A DNA stretch of 64,000 bases, from positions 806,001 to 870,000 of the forward strand of contig JAGFBZ010000900.1 in assembly GCA_018398805.1 (NCBI GenBank), in the 5' to 3' direction. Under the pieces are notes generated by a model. That model was not told the origin of the DNA, did no database searches, and saw nothing but the letters and a program-made list of their open reading frames with translations. This document shows positions 1 to 12,098 of this stretch, piece after piece; within the stretch, counting starts at the first letter, position 1, and each line of letters starts with the position of its first letter. The translations under genes were made by a program, and so were the position numbers. The stretch is from Hirundichthys speculiger. Its lineage: Eukaryota; Chordata; Actinopteri; Beloniformes; Exocoetidae.

Positions 1-106
1 CGTTTCTTCTCCGTACGGGACGCTTGTGCAGCGGCGCCTTGCGGGAAACACGCATGTGCAACAACACGGCCTTCCTGTCCAGGCGAACCTGGAATCATAA
101 GTTCAG
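1..106 (+). CDS. adgrb2: adgrb2 exon: C-terminal part of TSR1 (partial at window edge, two frame breaks)
   Basis: The window opens inside a TSR exon. Read with corrections it gives VSSPYGT, then CSGALRETRMCNNTA, then CP, which follows the second half of a BAI-family TSR closely (a VSSxYxT..CSGPLR..CNN-A-CP pattern). The frame changes twice, each time by one extra base: between ACG at 20-22 and TGC at 27-29 there are four bases (CTTG), and between GCC at 69-71 and TGT at 76-78 there are four bases (TTCC). Uncorrected, the first frame meets a stop at 98-100. The exon is ended at 106 because CAG|GTAAGT at 104-112 is a perfect donor and leaves phase 1, which the next exon (starting with two bases of a codon) needs. 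That adds a linker GEPGIISS after the TSR. Confidence is limited by the edge and the frame breaks. Confidence 0.72.
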
Positions 107-778
107 GTAAGTCAAAGCCTTTGGCCGCTGCTCCATGATTTTGTTTTCTCGCAGCTGTTTGTTTGATGGTGATGATTACACGGCAACACGGACTCTGACG
201 AGTACTTTCTCCCCACGAGACGTTTTGTTTTAGTTTTGGATATGTTTTAATATGTTTGGATACATCTTCAGAAATGCAAAGCATCCCACTCAAACTTACA
301 ACATCCACTCGTCTCTTTTACAAACTCTTAAGTAAGCTGAAAAAAAAAAAAAAACAGTCTAAGTGTCTGTCACTTTCTGAAGTGGTCGGTGGACGCGCAC
401 GCACACATGGGATCTGCTGAGGCAAAATATAATCTAACCATGGTGTTGCAGAAACCCATTTCAGTTCACTCTGCTGCCCAACTGAGAAAGATAGAGACTG
501 ACACCTGAGCTTGATGTCGACAAGTCTATTAGACCTGCCACAACTCTGAAGCTCATACTCCCTGGCCTCTATATTTAGCTCCCTTCAGCTCTTTCACTCA
601 CTATTGTTCTCATTTCCCTTTTTTTGTTTAAATCTGTCACCGCGCTTCCACTGTATTTATGTTCCTACAGATAATTTGGACTGGGAATCTTGCTGTAGTC
701 CTTTTCATAAAGCTTTGTGTTACGCTGGCTCAGGACAAAAAAAAATCGGAGGTTTCAGTCCCCTTCAAATTATAACTA

Positions 779-1439
779 CAGTGATCCCTCGCCAATTTGC
801 ATGGTTTTAGTTATTCACAGATTTTTCAGAAATATATAATAAAAAAATCAAGAAAAAATCATGGAAAAATCACAGGATGTTGTGCGCGTTCTCTCACAGC
901 GAAGAAGTCTTGTGAGCCAGCCTGGCCCCTTTAAGAAGGTGGCCTTATGAGTAATGGAGTGTGTGTGTCGTGGGACAGCAGAATGAAAATGAGGTTAGAT
1001 GAAAAGTGGAGTGAGCATCAACAGCAGCCCAGCGTGTATAGATTTACATTCTCTGTTAACCGACAGGAGCCCAACAATACAACCTGTGTGATGTTACAAG
1101 TTCCTGCAGTGCCAGAATAAAGTGCTCGTTCCATGCAGAGAAAACCAGACTTTTTGTTTTGTTGTTGTTAGCCTGTTATCCGCTAGTTACGAGCCAAAAA
1201 TAGCACAATACCAGCTGGTTTCTTTACTACGGTTCAGAGACCAGAGGCTGTGAAGGTAACAGAAAGACCACAGTTGAGCCTTTGTCTTGTTTCGCTGCAG
1301 TGCCTCACTACTTTTTTGCAGTTTTAAACATATTTTAAACACATTATTGAGGCTCGGGGGGCTCCGGCTCCTGTTCGCGGATTTTGATTTTCGCCGGGGG
1401 CGTCGGTCCCCATTAACCGCGAAAAATAAGGGATCACTG
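779..1439 (-). mobile_element. Pogo/Tigger-like MITE, copy 1 (inverted relative to the other three)
   Basis: The element runs from CAGTGATCCCTCGCC to AAGGGATCACTG and is flanked on both sides by TA (777-778 and 1440-1441), the target duplication of Tc1/mariner-superfamily elements. Its body matches, in opposite orientation, the elements at 21058-21728, 24726-25419 and 61270-61980. Shared blocks include a CCGCGA-rich segment near the end and the stretch around CTGTTAACCGACAGGAGCCC. It has no coding capacity for a transposase. The assignment to pogo/Tigger rests on the CAGTGATCCCT ends plus the TA duplication and is inferred. Confidence 0.85.
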
Positions 1440-2725
1440 TATTTGCAGGTCACAATGGGAAATAAGTGGATAGAAGTGGAAGTAGGTGCAATGACTATGG
1501 AAACAAATAAAATTAAAAAAAAAAGTCATGCAGGACAAGTCTCGAACTAAAGATCTTTACACAGATGAAGTTAGAAGTCCTTGTGGTGAAATGAAAGCTT
1601 GCAAGATGTGGAAAATAGACGTCATGGCCAAGGAATAATGATAAAAACAGAATTCATGATGACAAATCAAAAACTAAGCTGTGTCTGTGTAGGGAACAGT
1701 TTGAGGAAAATGCAGTAGTTGTACAATTTGTGAAGTATCATCACAAAACTGCAGCATTTTGCACTTTATATCAGTATCATATTTTCATATTATGAGATTA
1801 GTTTGTATGGTGCCAACTACTACATGGAAAAAAACAATGTAGGTTTCCAGTGGCGAGACAGTAAATCCAATTTCCACTACACTTGATAAGCATATACTGT
1901 GACATTTTATATATTTTTTGTTTTGCTTTCTGTTTCAGTTTCAATGTCAATTACTTCCATTATAGGTGGAGCAAAAGCTCTAAAATATATTTTATCTGTC
2001 AAATAAAATTTTACATGTGCACACATGCTGATCCAATCAGGCAGAGTGCACCTAACCATCGTCTGCTCGCTAGAAAATGGCAACAAGAAAGTGGAGAGAG
2101 TGCTATTTTTCATAGTTTTATTTTTTTTCTCCAGCAACTCCAACAACTCACTCAAACAAAAATCGCACTCGCACAGTATAGTAGTAATAGTACGATTTGT
2201 ATATAAAATTGTTATAAGTACACCTCTGCATAGCACTGTATTCTTATTAACGTTTAGGGAAAGAAAAAAGAAATAAATATAGATACATTTATACAAAAGA
2301 ATGACTTTAATAAAATAGTTTTTTAGTCTGTAAAGATTTAAAGTGCATCAATCCACAGTGGTAACAGTTGAAGCCAAACGCTACATCAGCGTCGTCAGAT
2401 TTCCTCGTTTTAACTTTCAGGTGACTTTTGTTTGTCTCATTATCTCTGTCTCTCTCCATCTTTCTTTTCATCCCTGTTAAATATTTCTCCGTGGTGTCTC
2501 TTGAGGGTTTGTTCACTTCATATTTCCTGCTCTGTGCTGTGTGCACGCATGTCCATTCCAGAAAAGACCCGACACAATATAGCTAATACTCCCTGCAAAC
2601 ACTGTGACTATGAGAGCGCCACTGCCCCCTACTGGAGTATATGTGATTTGAAGTACTTTATCCATTCTACTGTATTCCAGTACAGCAAAAAAAAAAAAAA
2701 ACATGTTACCGGGGTCACACGCACA

Positions 2726-2775
2726 CCCCCCCCCCCCCCCCAAAAAAAAAAAAAAAAAAAAAAAAAAGAAAAAAA
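2726..2775. repeat. Homopolymer tract C16 then A26
   Basis: Sixteen C followed directly by about 26 A, then an interrupted A-rich run. A second A15 tract lies just upstream (2687-2701). Such tracts are slippage-prone and their lengths are unreliable in an assembly. Confidence 0.95.
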
Positions 2776-3432
2776 CAAACAAACAAAAAAACACTATCAA
2801 TAGTTTGCCTTGTGCTCGACACAAGGATTCAAAACCAAAGAGTAGTTTTGAGTCCTTTTCAAATTTGATTTCTATTAAAATTCTCCAACCAGTCATTTGG
2901 AACAAAGCAATATTCAAAACTGCATCCAGATGTGAAGGAGGTACAGGTACTACAGGTATCCACAGGTAACAAAGGCAACCCAGATGGTACGAGGCAAGCT
3001 CCACAACATCTACAGAGAAGCATTGCTTTATCGGAAAACCTCAAACTCTATCAACAAGCCAGAGGCTTTACCTTGATGCAACGTGTTTCTCGCCAACCTT
3101 TTTCTTCAAACAGCGACGATATTTCCAAAAAATCCAAATCCTGCTCTGATTCAGCTGCAAGACCTTTACTCCAGTTTACTAGTCTCTCTCTCCTAATATG
3201 ACGAGGAGTTCACTTGTGTGCAGGAACAGAAGAAACAGCGAGCCTTTCTACCGCGGTGTAAAGTTGAATCACATCATAAAAAAACAACAGTAGATCTCAC
3301 AGCTATGTCCAGTTGTGATATGAAGAGCATTTCCACATGCACAATGCAAAGGGAATTTAAAGATTGGGACCAAACAGTTGCTGGGGTTGCTGCAGTTGGT
3401 CAGGTCCAGGTTCAGCAACAGTATGAGCTCAA

Positions 3433-3720
3433 AGAATGAGGTCAGCTGACTACCTGAATATACTGAATGACCAGGTTATTCCATCAATGGAGTTTTTTTT
3501 CTTTCCTTTTGGCATTGACAAATTTCAAGATGACGATGCCAGGATTCATCAGGCTCAAATTGTGAAAGTCTGGTTCAGGGAGCATGAGACATCATTTAAC
3601 ACATGGATTGGCCTCCACAGAGTCCAGACCTGAACCCCATTGAGAATATTTGGGGTGTGCTGGACTTTCCCATCATCAATACAAGATCTTGGTGAAAAAT
3701 AATGCAGCTCTGAACTGAAA
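3433..3720 (+). pseudogene. Tc1-like transposase relic (C-terminal third)
   Basis: The + strand reads [19 protein letters not shown], then a [12 protein letters not shown] block, then after a frame change [19 protein letters not shown]. These match the end of the DD34E catalytic domain of fish Tc1-like transposases: the DN-x-x-xH block and the [11 protein letters not shown] block that holds the catalytic glutamate. The Asn of the usual DN pair is replaced, one frameshift separates the two blocks (around 3600-3610), and no N-terminal half is visible, so this is a dead fragment. It lies alone in the first intron and has no role in the host gene that I can see. Confidence 0.82.
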
Positions 3721-4612
3721 TAAATGTTGTGACATTGCAGAAGCTTTTTTTTTTCTTTTGAAGGGAGTAGGAAATTGACCAGGGTATGTTTCCATGGTGA
3801 ATCCACTTCTTTTTATATCACATATAATATGCACATATAATACACATATAATATGCTGCTCATCGTGGATAATTCCCCAAATGTTTGTTCGTGGTATTCA
3901 GTATATCTTGAATTGTAGCTGTTTGTGACAGCGTGTTTGTGTGTCTTGTCATTCGGTGTATTTTGGGATTGTGTTGGTGTCAATACTTATTTCAAGCACA
4001 GATCTCTCTGCATTTTCTCTCCGACAGTTAGTCTCATATATTTTGAGTTTCCCGTGTTAGATCAGAGTGAGTGATACACCCCTCCTCCCATGAAAAAAGT
4101 AAATGGGGAAAAAAGAAAAAGTGAGAGGAACATTTTCTTTCCCTGTCAGTGCGTATGCTAATCTTGTCTTTATGCAAATGTACGTAGCAGCCCGATTTGT
4201 ATGTCTAAGCGCCTCATTTTCCATTCCATGTCGATATTAATATCCTCAGCCGTTGCTTTGATGGGATATTGGTTGCTGTGTTATGTTGCTTTGATTATTT
4301 CATTTTACCCTGCATTCCTCTGATGTTTCCTGTCGTGGTTCTGGAGGGGTTTAAGGGCACTCCAGGGATTGCCTGAATAGGATCACTCCAAATTTAAGTA
4401 GACTAGGATTGTGGGGGTGGTGGCAAAAAGACATAAATGTCTTTAATGAACTTGTGATGATTTGACTTTAAGGGGAAAAAAGTGTTAGTTGCCTGCTTAA
4501 TGTGTTAATCTCTTCACCTGTTTGATCCAGTTCATGTCTGTTTGCTTGTACTCATTTGGTTTGGGGTTATAAGGTGGTTTTAAGCGCTGAATCAGAAGAG
4601 AATGGCATAGAT

Positions 4613-4910
4613 CAGTGGTGCGCAAACTGTGGTACGCGTACCACTGGTGGTACGCAAGCGCTCTCTGGTGGTACGCGGGGGAACGTCAGGACTTTCCACA
4701 TTTTAATTTTTTTTTCATTATAAATACATTTCAAACGAAATTCAGGTAACAATAAATAATTACAATAAGGAATAAACATCTCCTCTGTGAATTTAAAGCT
4801 AATTGAGAAGGCATATATGGCTGTATTTTAAAACTGGTCATCATGGTGGTACTCGGAGAGCTGAACAGTTTCTCAGGTGGTACGCAGTATTAAAAGTTTG
4901 AGAACCACTG
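4613..4910 (+). mobile_element. Short hAT-type MITE, copy 1
   Basis: The element begins CAGTGGTGCGCAAACTG and ends GAGAACCACTG. It is flanked by a perfect 8-bp duplication GCATAGAT (4605-4612 and 4911-4918), the target-site size of hAT elements. Internal GGTGGTACGC blocks are shared with the copies at 51913-52208 and 53334-53745. There is no coding capacity. The perfect duplication suggests a fairly recent insertion. Confidence 0.93.
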
Positions 4911-6033
4911 GCATAGATTACTTGTCAAGACTTTTTTTTCCCCATTAAATTGATTTAATTTGTCAATATAGAGTACATCAAATCTTGCATTTTAATCCAC
5001 AAAAACCTCAAACAATGAAGCTTTTCCCAGCCCCATACCATCACAAACTGGTGTTCAGAGCTGTTGCTGGATGGCTTTTACTGTATTTGGACTTGAACTC
5101 AATTTCTTCTGAAAAATATCTGGCACACGGTCACTGTGTGTGTTTTTTTTTTTTTTTATTTTATTTTCTCCAACTTCTCTTGATTTGGAGTTGTATAGTA
5201 CAGTGGAGAAAACAAAGGAAGACAAGCACAGAAAGATGCACCCTTTCAGATGGCAACTACACACAATGTTCCCAACCTTCACAGTCCGCCCACCTCCTTT
5301 GTGAAAGTGTTGAATGGACTTAATTGGCACCTTCTCTCACTGATACGATCAATGGTTGCCCTCTCTGTCTGCTCAGATCATTGAGATGGTTTCACAGAGA
5401 AAAAAAAACCTTGTCTGGTAAGTCTAAACATTTTTACACTTCAAGTAATAGTTTCGGCTCTTATCAAAACATGCTCGGCAATCATTGGTCATATATGAGG
5501 CAATATGAGGTTTATTATCACATTAACTCATAAATTTATTAACACCGACATTTATTTTAACACACGTTAATGAATGTTGCTCACATGATCACATGTTTTG
5601 AAATGTGTTACTGGCTGCTGCGGAACCGGAAGAGAATTGGCGGAAAAGCTAAAACAGACATGGAGATGGTAAAGTTACAGAACTTTAACACGGACATTTT
5701 CATTTTAAAGTTCTCCCAGACGGAGGATTCAACAGAAACAAGGTTATTTGTAACAACTGACAAGTTAAACTCCCCTTTAAAAGTCTCTGCTGTTACCTCA
5801 GAAATTACCTGATTGTGGCCTCTAGATAGTTAGTTTCATAAAAAATGGATGACATTAATGCCCTGGCGGTGGCAATAAGCTTTATTTTATTTGACATTTT
5901 TTAAGATGAGATTTACACTAAATTTGTGTGACTGACAAGTGCTGATGTTAAAAGTGTTTGAACAACAAACGTTACGACACTTTAGTTCATATGGCAGCAG
6001 AACATTTAAATAAAAGTGACCTTTACAATCTGT

Positions 6034-7302
6034 GTATCATTCGTTCTTTCCATTTTCAACTGTCAATCTTTTGATTTTCGTTTCGTTTTTCGTTTTATAA
6101 TCTAAGACAAAAAAACGAAAAAATACATAGATTTTTGTATTTCAATTTAAGACTTGGATCAAAAATACCGAATTAAAAAATGGGCCACAGGACCGAATTT
6201 GTTTTTAATATTTAACATTTTCCGGGTTACGTGACCCGGAAGTGGCTTTGTGCGCGGCAGTTCCGGTAGCGTGGCGGCGCTAGAATCAAATGCTAGTTTG
6301 ATCAAGGACTTATTCAGCAGCGGTTTGACACACGCTGAAATTTCCTGCTCGTTGCAGCACATGGGCATCCTGTAGTCATGGTGAAATGAAGCCTCATGAG
6401 GCATCGAACCATTTGAGCCGATCGGTTCCAGAAAGGGTTCATTACTTGAAGCTTCATCTGCACACGACACCACCTACTGGCCGAGTGTATAATCACAGGC
6501 AGCTGGACCTCAACCACAGCTGGTTTTTTCTTTTTTGTCACTTTAGGCGAATAGCATGGGCTTGAACAGGCAGAGGACAGTGAAAGTGCTGGTCAAACTA
6601 GGAAGATGGAACTGAATATGTTTGTGTAACTTGAACAATGATGTACAGGACAGGGGAAACTTTAGTCATTTTTGTAAATTAGTAACAGTCTCTCAACAGG
6701 TTTTGAGCGATTACTTTTTTTTTTTTTACACAACTTCTCTGGTCTTTCACATGGTACAGAAGATGCTGGTGTGCACAAAAACGCAAATCATATTTTCAAA
6801 AAGGAGGTTGTCTAATAATCGAGGTCAAAACTTTTCTACTGTCATTACACATCTGCGCCACTAGATGGCGCTGCACCAATGCAAACAGTAGGTGAATGGA
6901 GCGTCACAGTGAACGGATGGAACAGATCTAATGATAAATGGAGTAACCATGCGATGGCTTGAACAAAAGGGCTTGAAAGTTTTGATGCAGCCCAGTTTTT
7001 TTTTTTTTTTTTTTTAACAGACTGAACTGTTAGTATTACTGCCCGAGTTGCTACCGGAACTGCCGCACAAAGCCACTTGCGGGTCACGTAAACCGGCCCA
7101 CTTAAATATTAAAAACTAGTTCGGTCCCGTGGCCCGTTTTTTAATTTTGTATTTTTGCTCCAAGTCTAAAATTAAAATGTGAAAAACCAGGCATTTTTTT
7201 TTATTTTATTTTTTTGTGTTAGATTAAAAAACGAAAAATGAAATAAAACGTCCCTTTTTCCTTTTTTGATTGCCAATTAAAAATTGAAAGAACGAATGAT
7301 AC
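6034..7302. mobile_element. Fold-back element with long terminal inverted repeats
   Basis: The ends are GTATCATTCGTTCTTTC (6034) and GAAAGAACGAATGATAC (7302), exact inverse complements. The two arms stay complementary for about 250 bp: the block GACCCGGAAGTGGCTTTGTG near 6233 pairs with a CACAAAGCCACTTGCGGGTC block near 7066, and CGGAACTGCCGC also recurs. The middle (about 6300-7020) has other fish repeat sequence and short A/T tracts. No transposase ORF is present. I could not settle a target duplication (TCTGT upstream, TCTGA downstream). The surrounding sequence may itself be an older element. Confidence 0.8.
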
Positions 7303-7319
7303 TCTGATTCTTTACACTA

Positions 7320-7470
7320 CTTTTGAATTTATTATTTGATTTTGCGTATACGATGCGATTAATCGTGATTAATCAGGGAAATCATGCAATATATTAGGGC
7401 TGGGCAAAAATTAAAATCTTTAATCGCGATTAATTGTATGATTAATCGTGATTAATTGCATTGTGTACGC
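7320..7470. repeat. ATTAATCG-rich repeat remnant with a TAGGGCTGGGC end
   Basis: CGATTAATCGTGATTAATCA (about 7356) and ATTAATCGTGATTAATTGCA (about 7441) repeat around a TAGGGCTGGGCAAAA end at 7395. This kind of end is common in fish hAT-type non-autonomous repeats. No partner end or target duplication was found, so limits are approximate. Confidence 0.4.
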
Positions 7471-9682
7471 AATGTGTATATGTATATATACACATATATC
7501 TTTCTTCTTAATATGTAATGATGTACAAAATTAACGTGGCCTAAAGCACTTAAAGAGAAGTCGTGCCTCAAATGGTGTTCTCTAAAACTTCTGCTCATTT
7601 ACCAAACGCTCAGCGACATTTAAAACTTGGTTAGAACAATGGTGTATCATGAATATAGTTTGGGTCCGTGCACAGTTAGATGTTGTAGCATCACACCTCC
7701 ACTAATCATTCGAACAAGAGATTGAGGGCGGTGTCAAATTTGTAGGCAGTAAAGCTCATGGCAGATTCATTAAGATGACATACCAACTTATATACATGCA
7801 AATATATTCCTGTACAGCATTTTTTTTTAAAAATATTGTAGTCTAGCTGTTCTCATTATGGTAATCCTCTGGATCAGCAGGATGGATATATGCAGTTACA
7901 GTGTGTGTATTTCAGAGGTGAAAAAAAAAAAGGGAAAAGCTGATATTTTTCTGTGTAATAGACATATTTGCTAATACCATAAATTCTACAGGCATGTTTA
8001 GAAGACATGCATTCTCATTATACATGGGCTTGTTCTGGGTCCTGCTCTGGATGGGTTCACTGTAGAGTGCAAATGCATGTATGGTGTTCATTTATATTCA
8101 GCTTGCTTGTTCTTGTATCAGAAAAAGGAAACAGGATCAGAAAACTAAATAAAAAAGAAAGTCCAGAGCTCACTTTTTTAGGTGAGGATTATGGGGAACA
8201 GATACAGTATGTCATTTTACTTTTACTTTGCCATAAACGTTTCCGTTTTTACCTCCCTCCGTGATTTCAACCCTGATGTCAATAATGTGCTAAGTTGCTC
8301 AAAAATACCTGCTGCAGTGTTTAAATTTTGTTGTTGGGGCAATGAAATGCAGCATATTTGTTGTAACTCCCCTGTGGCGCTTTGTTTAATGTGAAAAATG
8401 TAATTTGATGGCCAATATAAAGCTGGTGGCACAGTTGTAATTTTAAATGTGATGAGGTTTTTTTTTTTTTTGCCCCTCAAAATCTGCTGATTGCTTCAAC
8501 ATCCCCCCCTCTTCCCCCATGTGAAAATGTGTTCGTCTTTTTGCATGTTAGGACAAAAGCGGCTTTGGTCTTGATCCTATCAGTTAATTGATTATCCATT
8601 CAGACTTCAGATTCATTTGTACTCAGCTTGAGCGATGGATATTCTTTTCAGATAAATAAATTATGTCTAAACGAGTAATTCTGCTGTGTTGAAGGAAAAC
8701 ATATGCTAAATGGACAAGCTCAACAATTAACAGATCCTTTTTATTTGTTCTTGTTGTGACACATTTGCTTTTGTTCCCAGAGAAGCCCTCTGCAGTTTGC
8801 ATAAACCCAATAAATGTCAGTTATATTGTGTGCTTATCGTACAGCGTTCTATTGGATGTTATGCAAAGAAGATTTACTTCACATTTGTTTTGAAAATGTT
8901 CAGTCTAATTTCAGCAACTTTAAAGTTACCTTTCAAATCAGTCATACTCAGCTTTCAAATTTATAGGATTATTCAGCAATTTCAAAGCTCCAAGAATCCC
9001 TTTGAACCTTGTGGTTGTATGTTTTGAAGGAAACACGATCCAGAAATAGTGAGTGAATTTCAGTTTTATAAAAGCCACATAAACACCTGTGAATCTATTC
9101 ATGACAGCAGGTCAGGCCCCACAGATGTCCTTGTTCAAATACGAAACTCAACAGAAATTAAGATATCCACCTCTTAATTAAAAAAAAAAAAATGTTACAT
9201 TTATGTAAGTCATCAATTTCAATTACTACTGAAATTGTCCATCATTAAGGATGAGTAAAGTTTGTGCTCTGTACAGCTAAGTGAGGGTTGGGGTTAGGGT
9301 TATGACTCTTCTCAAGTGGGTTTACATGGCATCCTTGGATTCCTGGTCAGATAAATTCCACCTATTTTCTGGCTTTAAAAAACCCAAAATGTTAAGGGGC
9401 AAAGGACACACTAGTCTTTAGAAGTCTTTTTTCAGAAGCTAATAGGTGACATCATTGTTATCTGTGGTGAGAAAGCAAATGCTGGAATGAGTTTGGACCT
9501 GTGAATTGTCCCAATGTCATACCTCTGAAAGGTTTTCAGACTTTTTTCAGACATGGATTAAACTCTTCAAATTCGATCTCTGTTTGCTACTGTTCAATAC
9601 TAGAGCATTTTAGATCCTTGAAAACAATCTTTTCTTGACTCAAAGTGGTTAAAATGTAGCTTCATGCTGTTTTTTTTTAATA

Positions 9683-10086
9683 CCTCCGCCGAGGAGGTAA
9701 TGTTTTTGCCGGCGTTTATCTGTCTGTCTCTGTTCAAGATAACTCAAAAAGTCATGGATGGATTTTGATGACATTTTCAGGAGTTGTCGGAAATGTGAAA
9801 AGGAAGAACTGATTTAATTTTGGGTGTGATTCGGAAGAAATTCTGGATCACTTTCAAATTTTTGATAACATTGCAGTCAATGGGGCCAAAAATTTTGTTT
9901 CTCAATATCTCCGTTAATTATTGCCCAAAACTCATGAAATGTGACTCAGGGATTGACAATGGGAACCTCTATCAAATTTCAAAGGCTGATCCAGATCTGA
10001 TCCAGAATGGGGATTTTATCGCAAATCGCTATATGGGAGAACTGTTGTGCTTGGCGGAAGTCTGCGCTCTCCGACTGCTTTTCTAA
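9683..10086 (+). repeat. Common fish interspersed repeat, copy 1
   Basis: It starts at the CCTCCGCCGAGGAGGTAATG block and ends at GGCGGAAGTCTGCGCTCTCC plus a few bases. The same sequence occurs reversed at 12099-12530 and, shortened, at 19707-19935, sharing CAAAAAGTTATGGATGG-like and GGATCACTTTCAAATTTT-like blocks. It contains an open frame of 88 codons, but the same phrase is broken in the other copies, so I do not call it a gene. The family is not named here because no diagnostic end or duplication is visible. Confidence 0.8.
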
Positions 10087-10368
10087 TTTAGCATGAAATA
10101 TGTTAATGTCTCTCCTGAAAACACCTGAAATATGAAAAATTCCAGATCACTGTTTCAGGGATGAAAATGATTTGAACAAAAATGGCCTTTCAACCATCTA
10201 AGGCCTGACTCTGATATATTTCACAGAGACAACAGGTTTTTTTTTTTTTTGATAGAGATTTAACAAATTCTGTGTTAATCTGTTAAAATAACTTGGGAGT
10301 CGAAAAACCCTGAGATGGAAAATCCAGAGTTCCTGGTTTTAGGGTTTTAGACTGGAGGAGTTTACTGG

Positions 10369-10622
10369 GGTTCGCATCAAGAGGAGCCAGCTGAGGTGGT
10401 CTGGCCATGTGGTCAGGAGGACCTCCTGGACTCCTCCCCAGGGAGGTGTTTCTGGCAGGTCCAGGTGGGAAAGGGCCTCTGAGGCAGACCCAGAACATAC
10501 GAGCAGACTCGGGGACGCCTCAGTATTCGGACAGAGGAGCTGGAGATGGTGGCTGGAGAGAGGGAGGTGCTGCTGCCCCCACAACTCCAACTTGGACAAG
10601 TGGAAGTTGATGGATGGATGAC
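10369..10622 (+). mobile_element. 3' end of a non-LTR retrotransposon (RTE/Rex3-type or related)
   Basis: The + strand reads RIKRSQLRWSGHVVR followed by a broken frame ending near a GATGGATGGATG tail (10609-10620). The LRWxGHVVR phrase is the end of the reverse-transcriptase ORF of several fish LINEs, and GATG tails are known from Rex3/RTE elements. It is truncated at the 5' side, as expected of an incomplete reverse-transcription insertion. The same family, in the other orientation, is at 23637-24236. Confidence 0.78.
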
Positions 10623-11423
10623 TGAGTTAGTGCCGTCAACTCTGAGTATCAGTTCTCTGCACCGTGACGATAAAAGACCATCATCAACGGAGCTCTGATA
10701 CCATGAGTCACCATGACAACACCAACTGAAAAGAGAAGAGAGCCTCCTTTCTTTTCTTTGTTACAATTAGAGCTTTTATGACAATAATAAAGTGAAGTTG
10801 ACCACATGCTTTAAAAGAAAGAGCATGGGCGTGAGTGGCACTAAAGAGCGAGCGAAATGCATTATTTGAAATGTTTGAAAGGTTATTATGATATTCCAAG
10901 AGTGATTAACATTTCACAAAACGTGCGTCAAAACGTGCATTAGAAGATAAGATGCTGTTATAACCTGTTATAAAGAGGATGAGACAGAGAGGAACTTGAG
11001 ATTTATGGAAGTCAGATTCACAGCGTTTCTTGAAAATGGTAAACCCTGATTTCCCTTATTTCAAGGTTATCAACACCCCGAGTATGTGTCTTTACTGAAG
11101 CTTGGCACATAACCCTGTAGCTAATTTGCTTTTTTACAGTTTGGATAAACATTAGTGTCGATGAAGGACTGAATGTTATCATTTTAACTTTCTTAGTTCC
11201 AGTTTATGAGACACTGTGCATGGTAAACAACCTTTAGATCAAGTTTATTCTAAAACTTGGCTTCATTTATGCCTGATTGAATGCCAGTAATGTGTTTGCA
11301 TCCTATAGATCACTTACCAAAACAAAATCGACTTTATCACCACCACGTTATTCACGAATCAGTCTTCATAACAGGAAATACTCATAAATGTCCTGATTAA
11401 ATTAACTTCAAAAGAGTCCTGCT

Positions 11424-12047
11424 TAGGGATGCACATGGTTAACCGTTTAACCGTTAACCGATAACAGTAACTCTAACCGATTAATACTAAAAGTTATTCT
11501 TGTTTTTAAGCTACGTAATTCAATCAACTCATGGGGGCGTGTCGACAGGTGCAACAGGCCTCTGATTGGTCAATTCTATATCCGCATAGAAAAGAGCGCG
11601 TCATCGAAAAAATGAGGAAGTACCCACATCTGTACGATTCTGGTTCTCCACACTACAAAGACAGCACATATTCTAGTAATTCATGGAGGGAGATTGCGAT
11701 GAATGTGGGTCTGGATACGGCCGAGACGGTGAGGAAGTGGAAAAACACAAGAGATAAGTTTAGTAAGTTTAGCTAGTTCGTGATTGTCGCTCTTGCGTTG
11801 TGGCGTGGAATAACATAGCGGAGACCACGCTAGTATAAATCAAAAGTGACGGCAGCATCTCTGCGATAAGCTGACGGCGACACATTGCTGCGAGAGTATA
11901 CACTGGGAAGTGTCCGCATGCGTCCACGACAATGCGCGCAACATCGCGGCAGCCAACCCTCCCGGATTTATCGGTTAACGGTTATTAATCGTTAAAGGGC
12001 GTCGGTTAACTGTCATTAAAATAAAAAATCCAAAATGTGCATCCCTA
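11424..12047 (+). mobile_element. hAT-type non-autonomous element carrying a MADF fragment
   Basis: It has terminal inverted repeats TAGGGATGCACAT and ATGTGCATCCCTA and an 8-bp target duplication GTCCTGCT/GTCCTGCA (11416-11423, 12048-12055; 7 of 8 identical). Sub-terminal GGTTAACCGTTAACCG-type repeats occur at both ends. No hAT transposase is encoded; the middle holds the open frame described separately. Confidence 0.92.
11531..11776 (+). pseudogene. MADF (Myb/SANT-like) domain fragment inside a hAT element
   Basis: The 81-codon frame ends with VIEKMRKYPHLYDSGSPHYK, then the NSWREIAMNVG block, then VRKWKNTRDKF. This matches the first two thirds or so of a MADF DNA-binding domain: conserved Trp of SWREIA, and the KxWKNxRDxF third-helix motif. 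The first 25 codons look unrelated to the domain, and the frame stops soon after RDKF, so it is either a small DNA-binding peptide or a captured, decaying exon. MADF proteins are known as accessory or host proteins with PIF/Harbinger transposons; finding one within hAT ends is less usual. No promoter or splice sites were identified. Confidence 0.72.
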
Positions 12048-12098
12048 GTCCTGCAATTAATTCTGATTAAAATTACAAATACTTGACAAAACTAAAAA

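Noticed and set aside
83..88. Non-canonical GC donor for the TSR1 exon
   Set aside because: Poor context compared with the perfect GTAAGT donor at 107, which also keeps the phase.
2513..3004. Open frame of 163 codons on the - strand
   Set aside because: It runs through the C16/A26 homopolymer tract, which encodes long Phe and Gly runs; it is low-complexity chance.
5570..5812. Open frame of 80 codons next to the fold-back element
   Set aside because: No domain recognised; it probably belongs to an old repeat into which the fold-back element was inserted, but no ends were found to prove it.
9286..9302. TTAGGG-like telomere repeat (also near 42303-42315)
   Set aside because: Only one or two units at each place; too short to be an interstitial telomere tract.
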